Of a stretch of 64,000 nt of DNA, positions 7,178 through 15,174 are shown piece after piece (positions within the stretch are counted from its first letter, which is position 1; the number at the start of each line of letters is the position of its first letter). The notes under the pieces are model-generated. The model was not told the origin of the DNA, did no database searches, and saw only the letters and a list, made by a program, of their open reading frames with translations. Origin of the DNA: Lachnospiraceae bacterium MC2017 (lineage in GTDB: Bacteria > Bacillota > Clostridia > Lachnospirales > Lachnospiraceae); NCBI GenBank assembly GCA_000701625.1, contig JNJK01000012.1, positions 1-64,000 on the forward strand, read 5' to 3'. The translations under genes and the position numbers were made by a program.

Positions 7178-9076
7178 TCAGATTACTTTAACTTTGAATC
7201 TATACTTCTTCTTTGTTCCATTCTTATCTTTTATGCTGCTTCCACGATATACAGCATAAATGGTTGCTGTACCTTTTCCCTTTACATCCATTTTTCCGCT
7301 GCTGCTATCGATCGTGACGACAGATGGCTTAGATGATATCCATGTAGGGGTAATATCATCACATGTAATGTATTCACAGCCATTATGACTGATGCTCGTA
7401 CTTTCCTCTAATTCGATTTTTTTGCTCAATACATTTGGAACTTTTACATGCATTGTGACACTTCCGAGCTTATTTTTGGATTTCTTATCAAATGCGGAAA
7501 TTGTAACATCGCCGGATTCTTTAGTAAATTTAACAATTCCCTTACCATTGACCTTGGCGATCTTTTTATTGTCTGTTTTGTATGTAACACGCTCTTGATT
7601 AATATCGAGATATTTTTTTATGTTCACAGAAGAACCAGCGATAAAATCATCAGACACGGTAACATTAAAATCTTGAACTAACAAAGCATAATTATGTTCT
7701 GCTTCAGTTTGATTATCAAAATAATTATAAAGATGAAGATAATAAGTACCGGTTTTTTTAGCTACAAAATCAAAATAATTTATACCATATTTCTCCATGT
7801 ACCAGCTCATTCTATAGCCGTTGGTTTTAACCTCGTTATCATTCGGATCAAAAAAATTCAAAAGCATCGTTGTCGGTTCAAATTCGCCATTATAATCATC
7901 CATCCAGAATCTGTATCTTTCATTTTTTTGTAAATCAACAGAGTACCAGTCTACATCTTCACCGTCTTTTTTATATTTTTTGTAAGAGCCTAATTCACCG
8001 ATACATTCCTCGTTAACTGTCAGCTTGGTTGCAGTAGCTTTAGAACTATTTGGTTCTACCTCATATCTAACCCCTGGTTGTCTTTTTTCTTCTTCTTTTT
8101 CTTCTTGTTCAGAAGTGATGTCAGTTACCAGCCATGTGTAATAATGCTCTACCCCGTATCTAAGACCTAAATAATTATAAAGTTTGATGTAGTAAGAGCC
8201 AGAATATTTAGCAGTATAATCATAATCATTAGATCCGTTTCTCTGCATGATATAGCTGATTGGCGATAACAAATTTCCGTTTTCATCATACATTTCAATA
8301 ATCAGATAAGTAGATGAGAAATCATTGATATAATCATCCATGTTAAATCTATATTTACGTCCTGCAGATAGGTTTATGTGATACCAATCGATATCCATTT
8401 TATCGTCCCGGTTATATTTATCAAAGGAACCTATTTCTCCCCTACATCTTTGGTCTAATGTGAGATCAGTAGCCGCTATTATAATGTCATTAGGTTCTGA
8501 TTCAAATATATCGACATGATAACCATCTGTGATATCATCAACCTGAAGGAAATAATAATGATCATTTCTCGTATTTCTGTAATCAATATAATTACTTATT
8601 TTTATATAATATGTTCCTGTATTTTCTGGCTCGAATTCATAGTAATTGATTCCGTATTTTCTAAAGCTATAATCCAGGGTATCGATATTATTATTGCTGT
8701 TATCAAACAACTCTACATACAAAAACGTGGATGCAAAATCCCGATTGTAATCATCGAAATTAATCTTGTATTTTTTACCTTCTTTAAGTTTTACTGAATA
8801 CCAATCAACATCTTCTCCATCAGTCTTATATTTTTCATAAGATCCAATTTCACCCTTGCAAGGCTCGTTTATGGATAATTGAGTGGCAGCACTTTTCCAG
8901 TTATTCGGTTCTATTTCTTCGTCCGGCAACTCATTTTCACTATTACTTTGAATACCGGAATCACTTTCTACAGAAATATTATTCTCTGCGCCATACGAAA
9001 AATGACATGGCGATAAACAACCAGTCAACAAGGCGAAGGAAAGCACAACTGCAATACGACCCTTAATTCTTCTCAT
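7178..9076 (-). CDS. Secreted lipoprotein with three PPC-like repeats and Ig-like C-terminus
   Basis: I place the start at ATG 9076 because GGAG sits nine bases before it, while ATG 9094 has no ribosome-binding site. The protein (632 aa) has a signal peptide with lipobox LLTGC. Three repeats of about 130 residues follow, each with an EPN..(K/N)..AT.L..(N/D) opening, a (C.)GE(I/L)GS(Y/F) turn and a VDWY or IDWY strand. This is the pattern of bacterial pre-peptidase C-terminal (PPC) domains. The last 150 residues contain Big2-like strands (KKIAKVNGKGIVKFTKESGD, then KPSVVTIDSSSGKMDVKGKG). No catalytic domain is seen, so an adhesive or substrate-binding surface role is likely. A second Cys (PC, shortly after the lipobox) is odd. 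Confidence 0.85.
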   Translation of the reverse strand: MRRIKGRIAVVLSFALLTGCLSPCHFSYGAENNISVESDSGIQSNSENELPDEEIEPNNWKSAATQLSINEPCKGEIGSYEKYKTDGEDVDWYSVKLKEGKKYKINFDDYNRDFASTFLYVELFDNSNNNIDTLDYSFRKYGINYYEFEPENTGTYYIKISNYIDYRNTRNDHYYFLQVDDITDGYHVDIFESEPNDIIIAATDLTLDQRCRGEIGSFDKYNRDDKMDIDWYHINLSAGRKYRFNMDDYINDFSSTYLIIEMYDENGNLLSPISYIMQRNGSNDYDYTAKYSGSYYIKLYNYLGLRYGVEHYYTWLVTDITSEQEEKEEEKRQPGVRYEVEPNSSKATATKLTVNEECIGELGSYKKYKKDGEDVDWYSVDLQKNERYRFWMDDYNGEFEPTTMLLNFFDPNDNEVKTNGYRMSWYMEKYGINYFDFVAKKTGTYYLHLYNYFDNQTEAEHNYALLVQDFNVTVSDDFIAGSSVNIKKYLDINQERVTYKTDNKKIAKVNGKGIVKFTKESGDVTISAFDKKSKNKLGSVTMHVKVPNVLSKKIELEESTSISHNGCEYITCDDITPTWISSKPSVVTIDSSSGKMDVKGKGTATIYAVYRGSSIKDKNGTKKKYRFKVKVI

Positions 9077-9135
9077 TCTCTTTTTCTCTCCCATAACAAA
9101 AATTAATTTTTATTTAATATAAAATTAAATTTTTA

Positions 9136-9729
9136 TTAAGTATAGCATTTTTTTCTGGAACAGGAAATTGAGGACGAGGTTTGTGGACCTTTTTTGGTCC
9201 TACACCCCCGTCTAGTGTCCCTGGCTTTCTGCTTACGTCCTTCCATAGTCTGTACAAGAATATTCTCACGTTCAAGCTCTGCAACAGCAGATAGGATTGA
9301 GATCATCAATTTTCCGGACTCTTTGGAGCTGTCAATCCCATCCTCAACACATATAAGTTTTACTCCAAAATCCTGCATAAGCTGAAGTGAATTTAAAACA
9401 TCCGCAGCATTTCTCCCGAAACGTGATAATTTGAACACAAGAACAAAACTAACATCATCCTTGCCTTCCTCTATGTCTTCTAACATTTTCATAAATTCAG
9501 GTCTTCCTGCTATATTTTTTCCCGAATGACCTTCATCTGAATATTCCCCTACAACATCCATTTCTTCATATTCTGCATATCTCTTTAGTTTATCTCGTTG
9601 AGCATCTAAACTAAATCCATCGACCTGCATCGCAGTTGAAACACGAGTATAAATATAACAGCTTGTTTTCTTCTTTTTTGCCATATACATCGCCCCCTTT
9701 TGATTGAAAACCCCCGTTGACAATGACAT
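9136..9729 (-). pseudogene. Serine recombinase, truncated after the catalytic domain
   Basis: The reading frame has the resolvase N-terminal fold: YTRVSTAMQVDGFSLDAQ with the catalytic Ser, YSDEGHSGKN, and KLSRFGRNAADVLN followed by LERENI. Large serine recombinases of this kind (normally about 500 residues) continue with a recombinase domain and zinc ribbon. Here the frame leaves the family sequence after about residue 165 and ends in a Ser/Lys-rich tail at 197. It is therefore probably a dead remnant of an integrase. SD GGGGGCG lies near the internal ATG (MAKKKKT). The position near the rlmD 3' end fits integrases that use that gene as a target. Confidence 0.75.
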
Positions 9730-9766
9730 TTATCTGATTTATTATAATTAATAAGAAATGGGTTTT

Positions 9767-10321
9767 TTACTGAGTAAGGTTCTCGGACTGGAAAAGGTTA
9801 CTCGTTTCTTTTTTTATGTTCATAATGTCATATAAGTATTTCTTTCCGTCCTTAGCATGTCTAAAAATCATTGCAACATGAAATACGTTATATCTTTCGA
9901 CATCCCCATTATCTCCATATACCGGAAGGGCAAATCTTGATTCGTACTTATACCATCCATACATCGCATCCTTCTGATGTTTTGTTTTGGTATTTTCTGT
10001 ATATTCCATATTTGTAGCTGTAATAACAAGCTCCGGAATACCTTGTGCAGCATTAGCCTTAGCTTTTTCATTTGCACCTCGAAGGATATTCGTGTAATTT
10101 GAATGAGCATACTCATCAGGAAGATCCGAGCCGATATATACAACATCATTTGTTTCCGCTATTGTATATAGTTCTCCGACATAACGTTTCAGATATGCCT
10201 CAACCTCGATCCAATTTATACCGCGTTTTCCTCTGAATATGATGTCATTAATGATAACTATATTGTTTCCTACTGTGTCCTTTATCACAGATATATTTCT
10301 ATTATTATTCAGACTCTCCAT
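9767..10321 (-). CDS. Uncharacterised mobile-element protein, 184 aa
   Basis: The protein is soluble, with recognisable conserved-looking blocks: VEAYLKRYVGELYTIAETND, YIGSDLPDEYAHSNYT, KAKANAAQGIPELV, ALPVYGDNGDVERYNVF and YLYDIMNIKKETSN. From memory this matches a widespread Lachnospiraceae module found alone or as the last domain of very large mobile-element proteins, with no characterised function; a nuclease-toxin role is one possibility, not shown here. It starts inside the last 17 bases of the upstream HTH gene, so the two are translationally linked. ATG 10321. Confidence 0.7.
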   Translation of the reverse strand: MESLNNNRNISVIKDTVGNNIVIINDIIFRGKRGINWIEVEAYLKRYVGELYTIAETNDVVYIGSDLPDEYAHSNYTNILRGANEKAKANAAQGIPELVITATNMEYTENTKTKHQKDAMYGWYKYESRFALPVYGDNGDVERYNVFHVAMIFRHAKDGKKYLYDIMNIKKETSNLFQSENLTQ

Positions 10322-10637
10322 TTTTGCTTTTTATAAGACTCTCCTGTCTTGTATTAAATCCTTTCTCTCTCATATTTTTTTGCAGCTCATCGTAGTATGC
10401 TTTATACCGATAGGCTGTTCTCCGGCTTATCCTTCCCTCTGATACAATCTCAACAATTGTCATTCCGCTCTCGTACTTGATTACAAAATCATTATATGAT
10501 TCTGTCCATTTTGAATTATGCTTCTTCCTTCCTGCATTCTTACGTTGTTTATAATCTTCTAATTCCGCACGCAGTTCAGCATTTTCTTCTTCAAGTTCCT
10601 TTATTCTTTCCAGTGTATCTTCCAATGTTTCGATCAT
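10305..10637 (-). CDS. Small coiled-coil plus helix-turn-helix DNA-binding protein
   Basis: Of 110 residues, 1-35 form a leucine-zipper-like coiled coil (LEDTLERIKELEEENAELRA) and about 48-90 a resolvase/Hin-type HTH (GMTIVEIVSEGRISRRTAYR). There is no recombinase domain. It resembles small DNA-binding accessory proteins of mobile elements. SD GGGG is upstream of ATG 10637. Its promoter at 10678-10706 matches the sigma-A consensus exactly and an inverted repeat overlaps the -35 box, so self-regulation is plausible. Forms an operon with the 184-aa gene. Confidence 0.75.
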   Translation of the reverse strand: MIETLEDTLERIKELEEENAELRAELEDYKQRKNAGRKKHNSKWTESYNDFVIKYESGMTIVEIVSEGRISRRTAYRYKAYYDELQKNMREKGFNTRQESLIKSKNGESE

Positions 10638-10677
10638 AAAAATCCCCCTTCACAAATGCTAATATATTTATGGCACA

Positions 10678-10721
10678 ATTATAGTTTTATCATCTTGCTG
10701 TGTCAATTTATTCCTGACACA
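10678..10721 (-). promoter_or_regulatory. Consensus promoter with inverted-repeat operator
   Basis: On the minus strand TTGACA (10706-10701), a 17-base spacer and TATAAT (10683-10678) are a perfect sigma-A promoter. TGTGTCA-N9-TGACACA (10699-10721) covers the -35 box. The HTH product of the first gene is the obvious candidate ligand. Confidence 0.8.
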
Positions 10722-10723
10722 AA

Positions 10724-10889
10724 TTATGCAGCCAGCCCAGAAGTACTGTTGTCATTCTTACATATCTCGTCATAATATAACCGGAATAATTCTTCCCTAT
10801 AAGGTGCAGACGTTACATCAATAATGCACTCTATCCCATTTACCTGCACCACATAATCCAATACTTCCGTAGAAATAATCAAAACCCAT
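10724..10889 (-). pseudogene. Small ORF, apparently frameshifted at its start
   Basis: A perfect GGAGG lies seven bases before ATG 10889, but that frame ends after 23 codons. Reading one base on (as if GGG at 10885-10887 were GG) gives a 54-residue frame to TAA 10726-10724 with segments such as EVLDYVVQVNGIECIIDV and YREELFRLYYDEI, which look like real protein. A one-base insertion in the second codon would explain this. The family is unknown. The stretch 10638-10988 otherwise holds only the promoter above and the terminator at 10922-10968. Confidence 0.35.
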
Positions 10890-10921
10890 TGGCGTACCTC
10901 CTTTCTTTTGTTTTGCAGAAA

Positions 10922-10968
10922 TAAAAAAGACGCTTAACTCACAGGAAATGCTGTAAGCTAAGCGTCTT
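10922..10968 (-). terminator. Intrinsic terminator after rlmD and its downstream ORF
   Basis: Arms AAGACGCTTA (10927-10936) and TAAGCGTCTT (10959-10968) pair exactly. On the minus strand the stem is followed by a T-run (A-run 10922-10928 on the plus strand). Confidence 0.8.
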
Positions 10969-10988
10969 CCGACGATTCTTATTTTGTT

Positions 10989-11192
10989 TTATCTAACAGG
11001 TTCAGGCTTTGCACCTACTGTGTCGAGTTCAACAGCTACAATTACCCGAATATACTTTTTCAGATGCTTTCCACGCTCTGACCAATCGGTCTTTTCAAAC
11101 GTGAAATGCTCGTAAAAGTGCGTAAATTCAAGGACTTCTACTAATTCACCTTTTGCAGTAACACAACAGTCTCCACATGACTTGTTCTGCAA
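10989..11192 (-). CDS. Small ORF overlapping the rlmD end (possible att-junction product)
   Basis: This 67-codon frame begins inside rlmD in another frame and continues 150 bases past its stop. The part beyond rlmD looks like genuine protein (VLEFTHFYEHFTFEKTDW, KYIRVIVAVELDTVG), while the part inside rlmD is just the out-of-frame methyltransferase end. One explanation is that an integrated element or decayed gene has been joined to the end of rlmD. No dedicated ribosome-binding site is clear at 11192. The function is unknown. Confidence 0.35.
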   Translation of the reverse strand: MQNKSCGDCCVTAKGELVEVLEFTHFYEHFTFEKTDWSERGKHLKKYIRVIVAVELDTVGAKPEPVR

Positions 11193-12601
11193 AACTGATC
11201 ACAGGCCTGGAATTTCGTGAGTTTATATCCGGCTGCCAACATGATCTTAAGATCACGGGCAAGGGTCGCAGGATCACAGGATACGTATACGAAGCGTTCA
11301 GGCTGCATTTCAACTGCGGCACGCAGCACTTCGGGATCAAGTCCCTTTCTCGGCGGATCAACAATGATCACATCCGCTCTTGCATCCGGGTGCTCCTGCA
11401 GGTATTTCGGCATATATTCCTCTGCCGCTGCCGCCACAAAATCAACATTTTCAATACCATTAAGTGACGCATTGACCTTTGCATCCTCAATAGCCTCAGG
11501 AACGATCTCAAGGCCATGTATCCTCACCTCCGGAAGCACAGCTTTTTCTTCATCCGAAAGCTTCTCACGCGTCTTATTTATGGTATTTGCAGCAAAAAGT
11601 GTAATGGTTCCTATGCCGCAGCAGATGTCCCATACATTACGTACCTGTCGTCCGTCCGCAGGAAGCGCGGTTCCCTCTGTAAGACCTGCATACTCCATTG
11701 CTTTCATATAAAGACGCTCTGCCTGTACAGGATTCACCTGATAGAAAGACAGCGGAGAAATCTGAAACTTCAGACCACCGAGGATATCCGTGATATACCC
11801 TTCACCATAGAGAACCTCTGTCTTTTTCCCAAGAATAACATTCGTTTTTTCAGAATTCACATTTATGCATACCGAAGTCATTCCGGGGATTCCCTTCATT
11901 TCCTGCACAAACTCTTCACTATGCGGGAACTTCGCTGAGGTACACACAAGACACACCATGATCTCGCCTGTCGCAAAACCTTTTCTTAGCAGGACATGAC
12001 GCACAAGCCCCTTGCCTGTCTTTTCATCATAAGGACGTATATGATGACCCTCAATAAAGTTCAGTATTACTCTCAGGATCTTTTGAAATTCAGGCGGAGT
12101 AAGTGCACAGTCTTCACTCTCGATAATAGAGTGAGTCCTTCCTGCATAAAAGCCGGCAACAATCCTTCCCTCGGCATTGACCCCGATCGGATACTGCGCC
12201 TTGTTTCTGTATCTCCAGGGCTTTTCCATCCCCATTATAGGATCTTCCGCAGGTCCCAATATCTTTTCCGGTATACCGCCGATACGGAGCAGGCAGTCAT
12301 GCACCTTTTTTTGCTTAAATCTTAGTTCTGCCTCATAAGACATATGCTGCAAACGACATCCACCGCAAGGTCTAGCAACAGGGCAAACCGCATCCTCTCT
12401 GTCCGGAGACGGTTTCTCCACGGATATAAGCCGGGCAAATCCAAAGTTTTTCCTGACCTTCATCACACCGGCAGTTATAACATCTCCGACTACAGCATCT
12501 TTAACGAAGAAAGGAAAGCCATCGATCTTTCCGATGCCTTCCCCTTCATTTCCCAAGTCTGTAATTTCCAGTCGGATCGTTTGATTTTTCTGAAAATCCA
12601 T
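11141..12601 (-). CDS. rlmD: 23S rRNA (uracil-C5) methyltransferase, RlmD/RumA family
   Basis: The enzyme transfers a methyl group from SAM to a uracil C5 in 23S rRNA. The 486-residue protein opens with a TRAM domain, then a 4Fe-4S binding CPVARPCGGCRLQHM, the SAM-binding DICCGIGTITLFA, IVDPPRKGLDP, and the catalytic-Cys segment YVSCDPATLARDL. The conserved SHVETVVLL is next to the stop. I chose ATG 12601, preceded by GGAGGA; the gene is 15 bases after yhaM and cotranscribed with it. The C-terminus may have been rewritten by the adjacent element, because a different frame continues beyond the stop. Confidence 0.95.
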   Translation of the reverse strand: MDFQKNQTIRLEITDLGNEGEGIGKIDGFPFFVKDAVVGDVITAGVMKVRKNFGFARLISVEKPSPDREDAVCPVARPCGGCRLQHMSYEAELRFKQKKVHDCLLRIGGIPEKILGPAEDPIMGMEKPWRYRNKAQYPIGVNAEGRIVAGFYAGRTHSIIESEDCALTPPEFQKILRVILNFIEGHHIRPYDEKTGKGLVRHVLLRKGFATGEIMVCLVCTSAKFPHSEEFVQEMKGIPGMTSVCINVNSEKTNVILGKKTEVLYGEGYITDILGGLKFQISPLSFYQVNPVQAERLYMKAMEYAGLTEGTALPADGRQVRNVWDICCGIGTITLFAANTINKTREKLSDEEKAVLPEVRIHGLEIVPEAIEDAKVNASLNGIENVDFVAAAAEEYMPKYLQEHPDARADVIIVDPPRKGLDPEVLRAAVEMQPERFVYVSCDPATLARDLKIMLAAGYKLTKFQACDQFCRTSHVETVVLLQKVN

Positions 12602-12616
12602 AAAATCCTCCAACAA

Positions 12617-13573
12617 TTACTGCCAGTCTCCGGCACGACGGATGTTGGATTCAAAGATCCGATTATATCCCATCCAGTCGTTCTGATTTTCCGTCTGCTG
12701 GCCCTCAAGGAGCTCTGTCATTGTTTCCATTCTGGCATCTGTGTTATCTGCGAGATTCAGTGCCATTGCTTCCATCAAAGCCGGTTTCTTCGGAGAACCA
12801 TACTCAAGCTCACCGTGATGTGCCAATATACAGTGCTGAAGTTCACGAAGAAGCTTTTCCGAAAATCCGGGTATCGTCTTTGCGATCTCTCCGATCATCT
12901 CCGCACCGATCATTATATGTCCTAAGAGCTGACCTGCATCTGTATAATCATTCTGCGGGAAAGCAGAAATTTCCCTCACCTTACCAATATCATGAAGAAG
13001 TGCTGCAGAGATGAGCAGATCATGATTTAACAGAGGGTATGCTTTTGTATAAATCTTGCAAAGACGGGTAACTGCAAGTGTATGCTGCAGAAGTCCGCCC
13101 ACGAATCCATGATGAATAGACTTGGCTGCAGAATTTTCACAAAATCTCTTAACAAAAACCTTATCTTCGATAAACAGTTTTGTGAGGAGTGTATTAAGAT
13201 AAGTATTCTTTACTGTACCGATAACAGCTGTGAGATCTTTGTACATCTCATCAATGTTGAATTTGCTGACAGGTACATAATCTGACGGAACATATTCACC
13301 GTCCTGCGCGACCTTAACTCTCTTAAGAGAAGCCTGAAGAGCTCCCTGATAACGCGAAACCTCACCATATACATAAATATAGTCAAGTGTATCAAAATCA
13401 GCGATTCCTACTGAATTCGGCTCCCAGATCTTTGCATCCAGCGTTCCTGTACGATCCTGAAGGATAACGTTAAGATACGCCTTTCCGTTACGTGTTACTG
13501 CCTGTTGTTTAAACTTACACAGATAAACATCTGACAGATTGTCGCCTTCATTCAGTTCGTTGATGTACTTCAT
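12617..13573 (-). CDS. yhaM: 3'-5' exoribonuclease YhaM family
   Basis: The 318-residue protein has an N-terminal OB fold (KAYLNVILQDRTGTLDAKIW) and a central HD domain (HHGFVGGLLQHTLAV, then ALLHDIGK, then LAHHGELEYGSPKKPALMEA). This is the YhaM architecture: a metal-dependent 3' exonuclease that degrades RNA and single-stranded DNA in Firmicutes. It ends 15 bases before rlmD and forms an operon with it. Confidence 0.93.
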   Translation of the reverse strand: MKYINELNEGDNLSDVYLCKFKQQAVTRNGKAYLNVILQDRTGTLDAKIWEPNSVGIADFDTLDYIYVYGEVSRYQGALQASLKRVKVAQDGEYVPSDYVPVSKFNIDEMYKDLTAVIGTVKNTYLNTLLTKLFIEDKVFVKRFCENSAAKSIHHGFVGGLLQHTLAVTRLCKIYTKAYPLLNHDLLISAALLHDIGKVREISAFPQNDYTDAGQLLGHIMIGAEMIGEIAKTIPGFSEKLLRELQHCILAHHGELEYGSPKKPALMEAMALNLADNTDARMETMTELLEGQQTENQNDWMGYNRIFESNIRRAGDWQ

Positions 13574-13621
13574 TTCTTACTTAAATCCTTCCTGGTACTA
13601 CTCTTATGTCATGATCATTAT

Positions 13622-13668
13622 GTTACTGTTCACTCGCTTTCAGCTCGCGACCGTAACCGGTTTTGCCA
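13622..13668 (+). repeat. Dispersed repeat family 1, copy C (short)
   Basis: The segment GTTACTGTTCACTCGCTT, CAGCTCGC and GTAAC-GGTTTTGC matches the start of the copies at 337-424 and 42936-43072 with a few changes. Only the first 45 bases or so are kept. It lies in the gap between the HtrA-like gene and yhaM. Confidence 0.6.
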
Positions 13669-13680
13669 ACTAACTTTGCA

Positions 13681-14997
13681 TCAACCCGCCTGATCAAGCG
13701 TTACCTCAAATGTCATTTCGATATATTCCTTATGGGCATACCTTTTAACAGTTACAACTGTTTCATCTTCCGGCTGAAGCTTCATAAGCGCGTTTGTAAG
13801 ATCATCAAAGGTCTCTATGCTCTGTGTTCCGATCTTTGTGATCACATCTCCGCCCTGTATTCCTGCATTCATCGCAGGAGAATCCATATCGATGCTCTTT
13901 ACATAAGCCCCTATAGGTATACCATTCTCTTTATTTATCTCTTTTGTAACATCGGTTCCTCTCACTCCGAGTCTCGCCGGCTGTTTTCCATTAGAGAGCT
14001 TTTCAATGAGCTCCTTCAGGTCTGATATAGAGTAAGCGGTCATGAGATTCGGCATATCTTCAGAAGCCACCTTCTGATTAATGATACCAAGGATCTCACC
14101 ATCATAATCCGCAATAACCCCCGTTGCCTGTGTGCTTCCGTAGATATCAGTACAAAGAAGCCCGATGTTTCTATCCGTCAGAGCAACATTTCGTTCTTTG
14201 GTAGAGATAAATCCGTATGCAAGGCTTCCTCCCGCACCGTATGGTGTTCCGACTACGATAACAGGCTTTCCGGAGACTCCCGATGAAGCAGAATTTCCAA
14301 GTGTTGCTTCCCGAATATGATTCATGGTGTCTGCATCGATCTGATTCATGTTTACACCAAGGATCTCGAGTCCTGTATTGCTGTCAGTTTCTTTGACCGT
14401 AGCCTCTGCCGTACTTCCATCATGGAAAGTCACGCTTAGCTTATCCGCACTCTTTGACTGCAGATTAACCGCCAGTATCAGTAATTCTCTATTGTTATTT
14501 GCCACTATCAGACCGGAGGTCTGATTTGTATCCTCAAAGGTATTATCGAACCAGTCCTGATCCGACTTTACCCCTGTCACTGTCACGATCGACTGATCTA
14601 CGACCTGTGCCTTTGTATAAAGCGCACGATACAGATCTTTGTAGTCATCCGTAGTAAGTGAGACATGCTCTGTGACGCGTCGTATCACGACTTTTGCCTC
14701 ATCCTCATCATTATTAAGATCTACAGAATTATCGGACACCTCAGTCGTTCCCGACTCTGTCGGTTTATTCTCGTCTCCCGTATTTTCTTCATCAGACGGA
14801 ATGCTCACAACCGTTGTACGCATGGAAGCAGTCATTCTGTTTAAGACAAATGCAAAAGCAAGCGCTGCCACGGCACCAAAAATAGCGGCAGCTATTATGC
14901 CTATCAACAGCCTTTCTGCCACCCTTTTTCTGTTTATTGGTTTATCCTTGATTTTTTCTTTTATGAATTGAAATTCTGAAGGATTCTGTTCATCCAT
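13681..14997 (-). CDS. HtrA-like membrane protein without catalytic triad (pseudoprotease) with PDZ domain
   Basis: The 438 residues show a cytoplasmic N-terminus, one membrane helix (about 31-52), an acidic linker, a trypsin-like domain (about 130-330) and a PDZ domain (about 337-430, GAYVKSIDMDSPAMNAGIQG). The fold follows HtrA/DegP closely, but all three catalytic sites are changed. The His site (normally TNYHVV) reads LILAVNL near 175, the Asp site reads SNTGLEILGV near 208, and the Ser site (normally GNSGG) reads YGSTQATGV near 288. It should therefore bind rather than cleave. A regulatory or scaffolding role at the envelope is inferred. Confidence 0.88.
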   Translation of the reverse strand: MDEQNPSEFQFIKEKIKDKPINRKRVAERLLIGIIAAAIFGAVAALAFAFVLNRMTASMRTTVVSIPSDEENTGDENKPTESGTTEVSDNSVDLNNDEDEAKVVIRRVTEHVSLTTDDYKDLYRALYTKAQVVDQSIVTVTGVKSDQDWFDNTFEDTNQTSGLIVANNNRELLILAVNLQSKSADKLSVTFHDGSTAEATVKETDSNTGLEILGVNMNQIDADTMNHIREATLGNSASSGVSGKPVIVVGTPYGAGGSLAYGFISTKERNVALTDRNIGLLCTDIYGSTQATGVIADYDGEILGIINQKVASEDMPNLMTAYSISDLKELIEKLSNGKQPARLGVRGTDVTKEINKENGIPIGAYVKSIDMDSPAMNAGIQGGDVITKIGTQSIETFDDLTNALMKLQPEDETVVTVKRYAHKEYIEMTFEVTLDQAG

Positions 14998-15100
14998 GAT
15001 ATGATTCGCTTTTCTTTACTAGTAGTCGTTATGAAACCGGTAACTGATATGTTTTATATTTTATCATCATATGATGTAGGGGTCAAAAACAAGTTACAGT

Positions 15101-15130
15101 TTGCCTACAAAGTGTATCACATAGTATAAT
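15101..15130 (+). promoter_or_regulatory. Promoter of mutS2
   Basis: TTGCCT (15101-15106), an 18-base spacer and TATAAT (15125-15130) precede mutS2 by 45 bases. The Shine-Dalgarno is GAAAGG at 15164-15169. Confidence 0.65.
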
Positions 15131-15174
15131 TATAAGTAATTATGCGAATTGGAACTAACGAATGAAAGGCTATC

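Larger units (their letters stand above)
9136..11192. mobile_element. Decayed mobile-element island at the 3' end of rlmD
   Basis: A truncated large-type serine recombinase, two accessory genes and two broken or displaced small ORFs fill the space between the surface lipoprotein and the final codons of rlmD. No conjugation, replication or capsid genes are present, so what remains cannot move by itself. Serine-recombinase ICEs are known to insert in rum/rlmD-type genes at the codons for the conserved SHVET segment; that segment is present at the island edge (about 11160-11190). Boundaries are inferred; I did not find a second att copy by eye. Confidence 0.45.

Noticed and set aside
9136-9729. 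Intact small resolvase/invertase
   Set aside because: The N-terminus (KKKKTSCYIYTRVSTAMQVD) and the spacing match large serine recombinases, and no HTH follows the catalytic domain.
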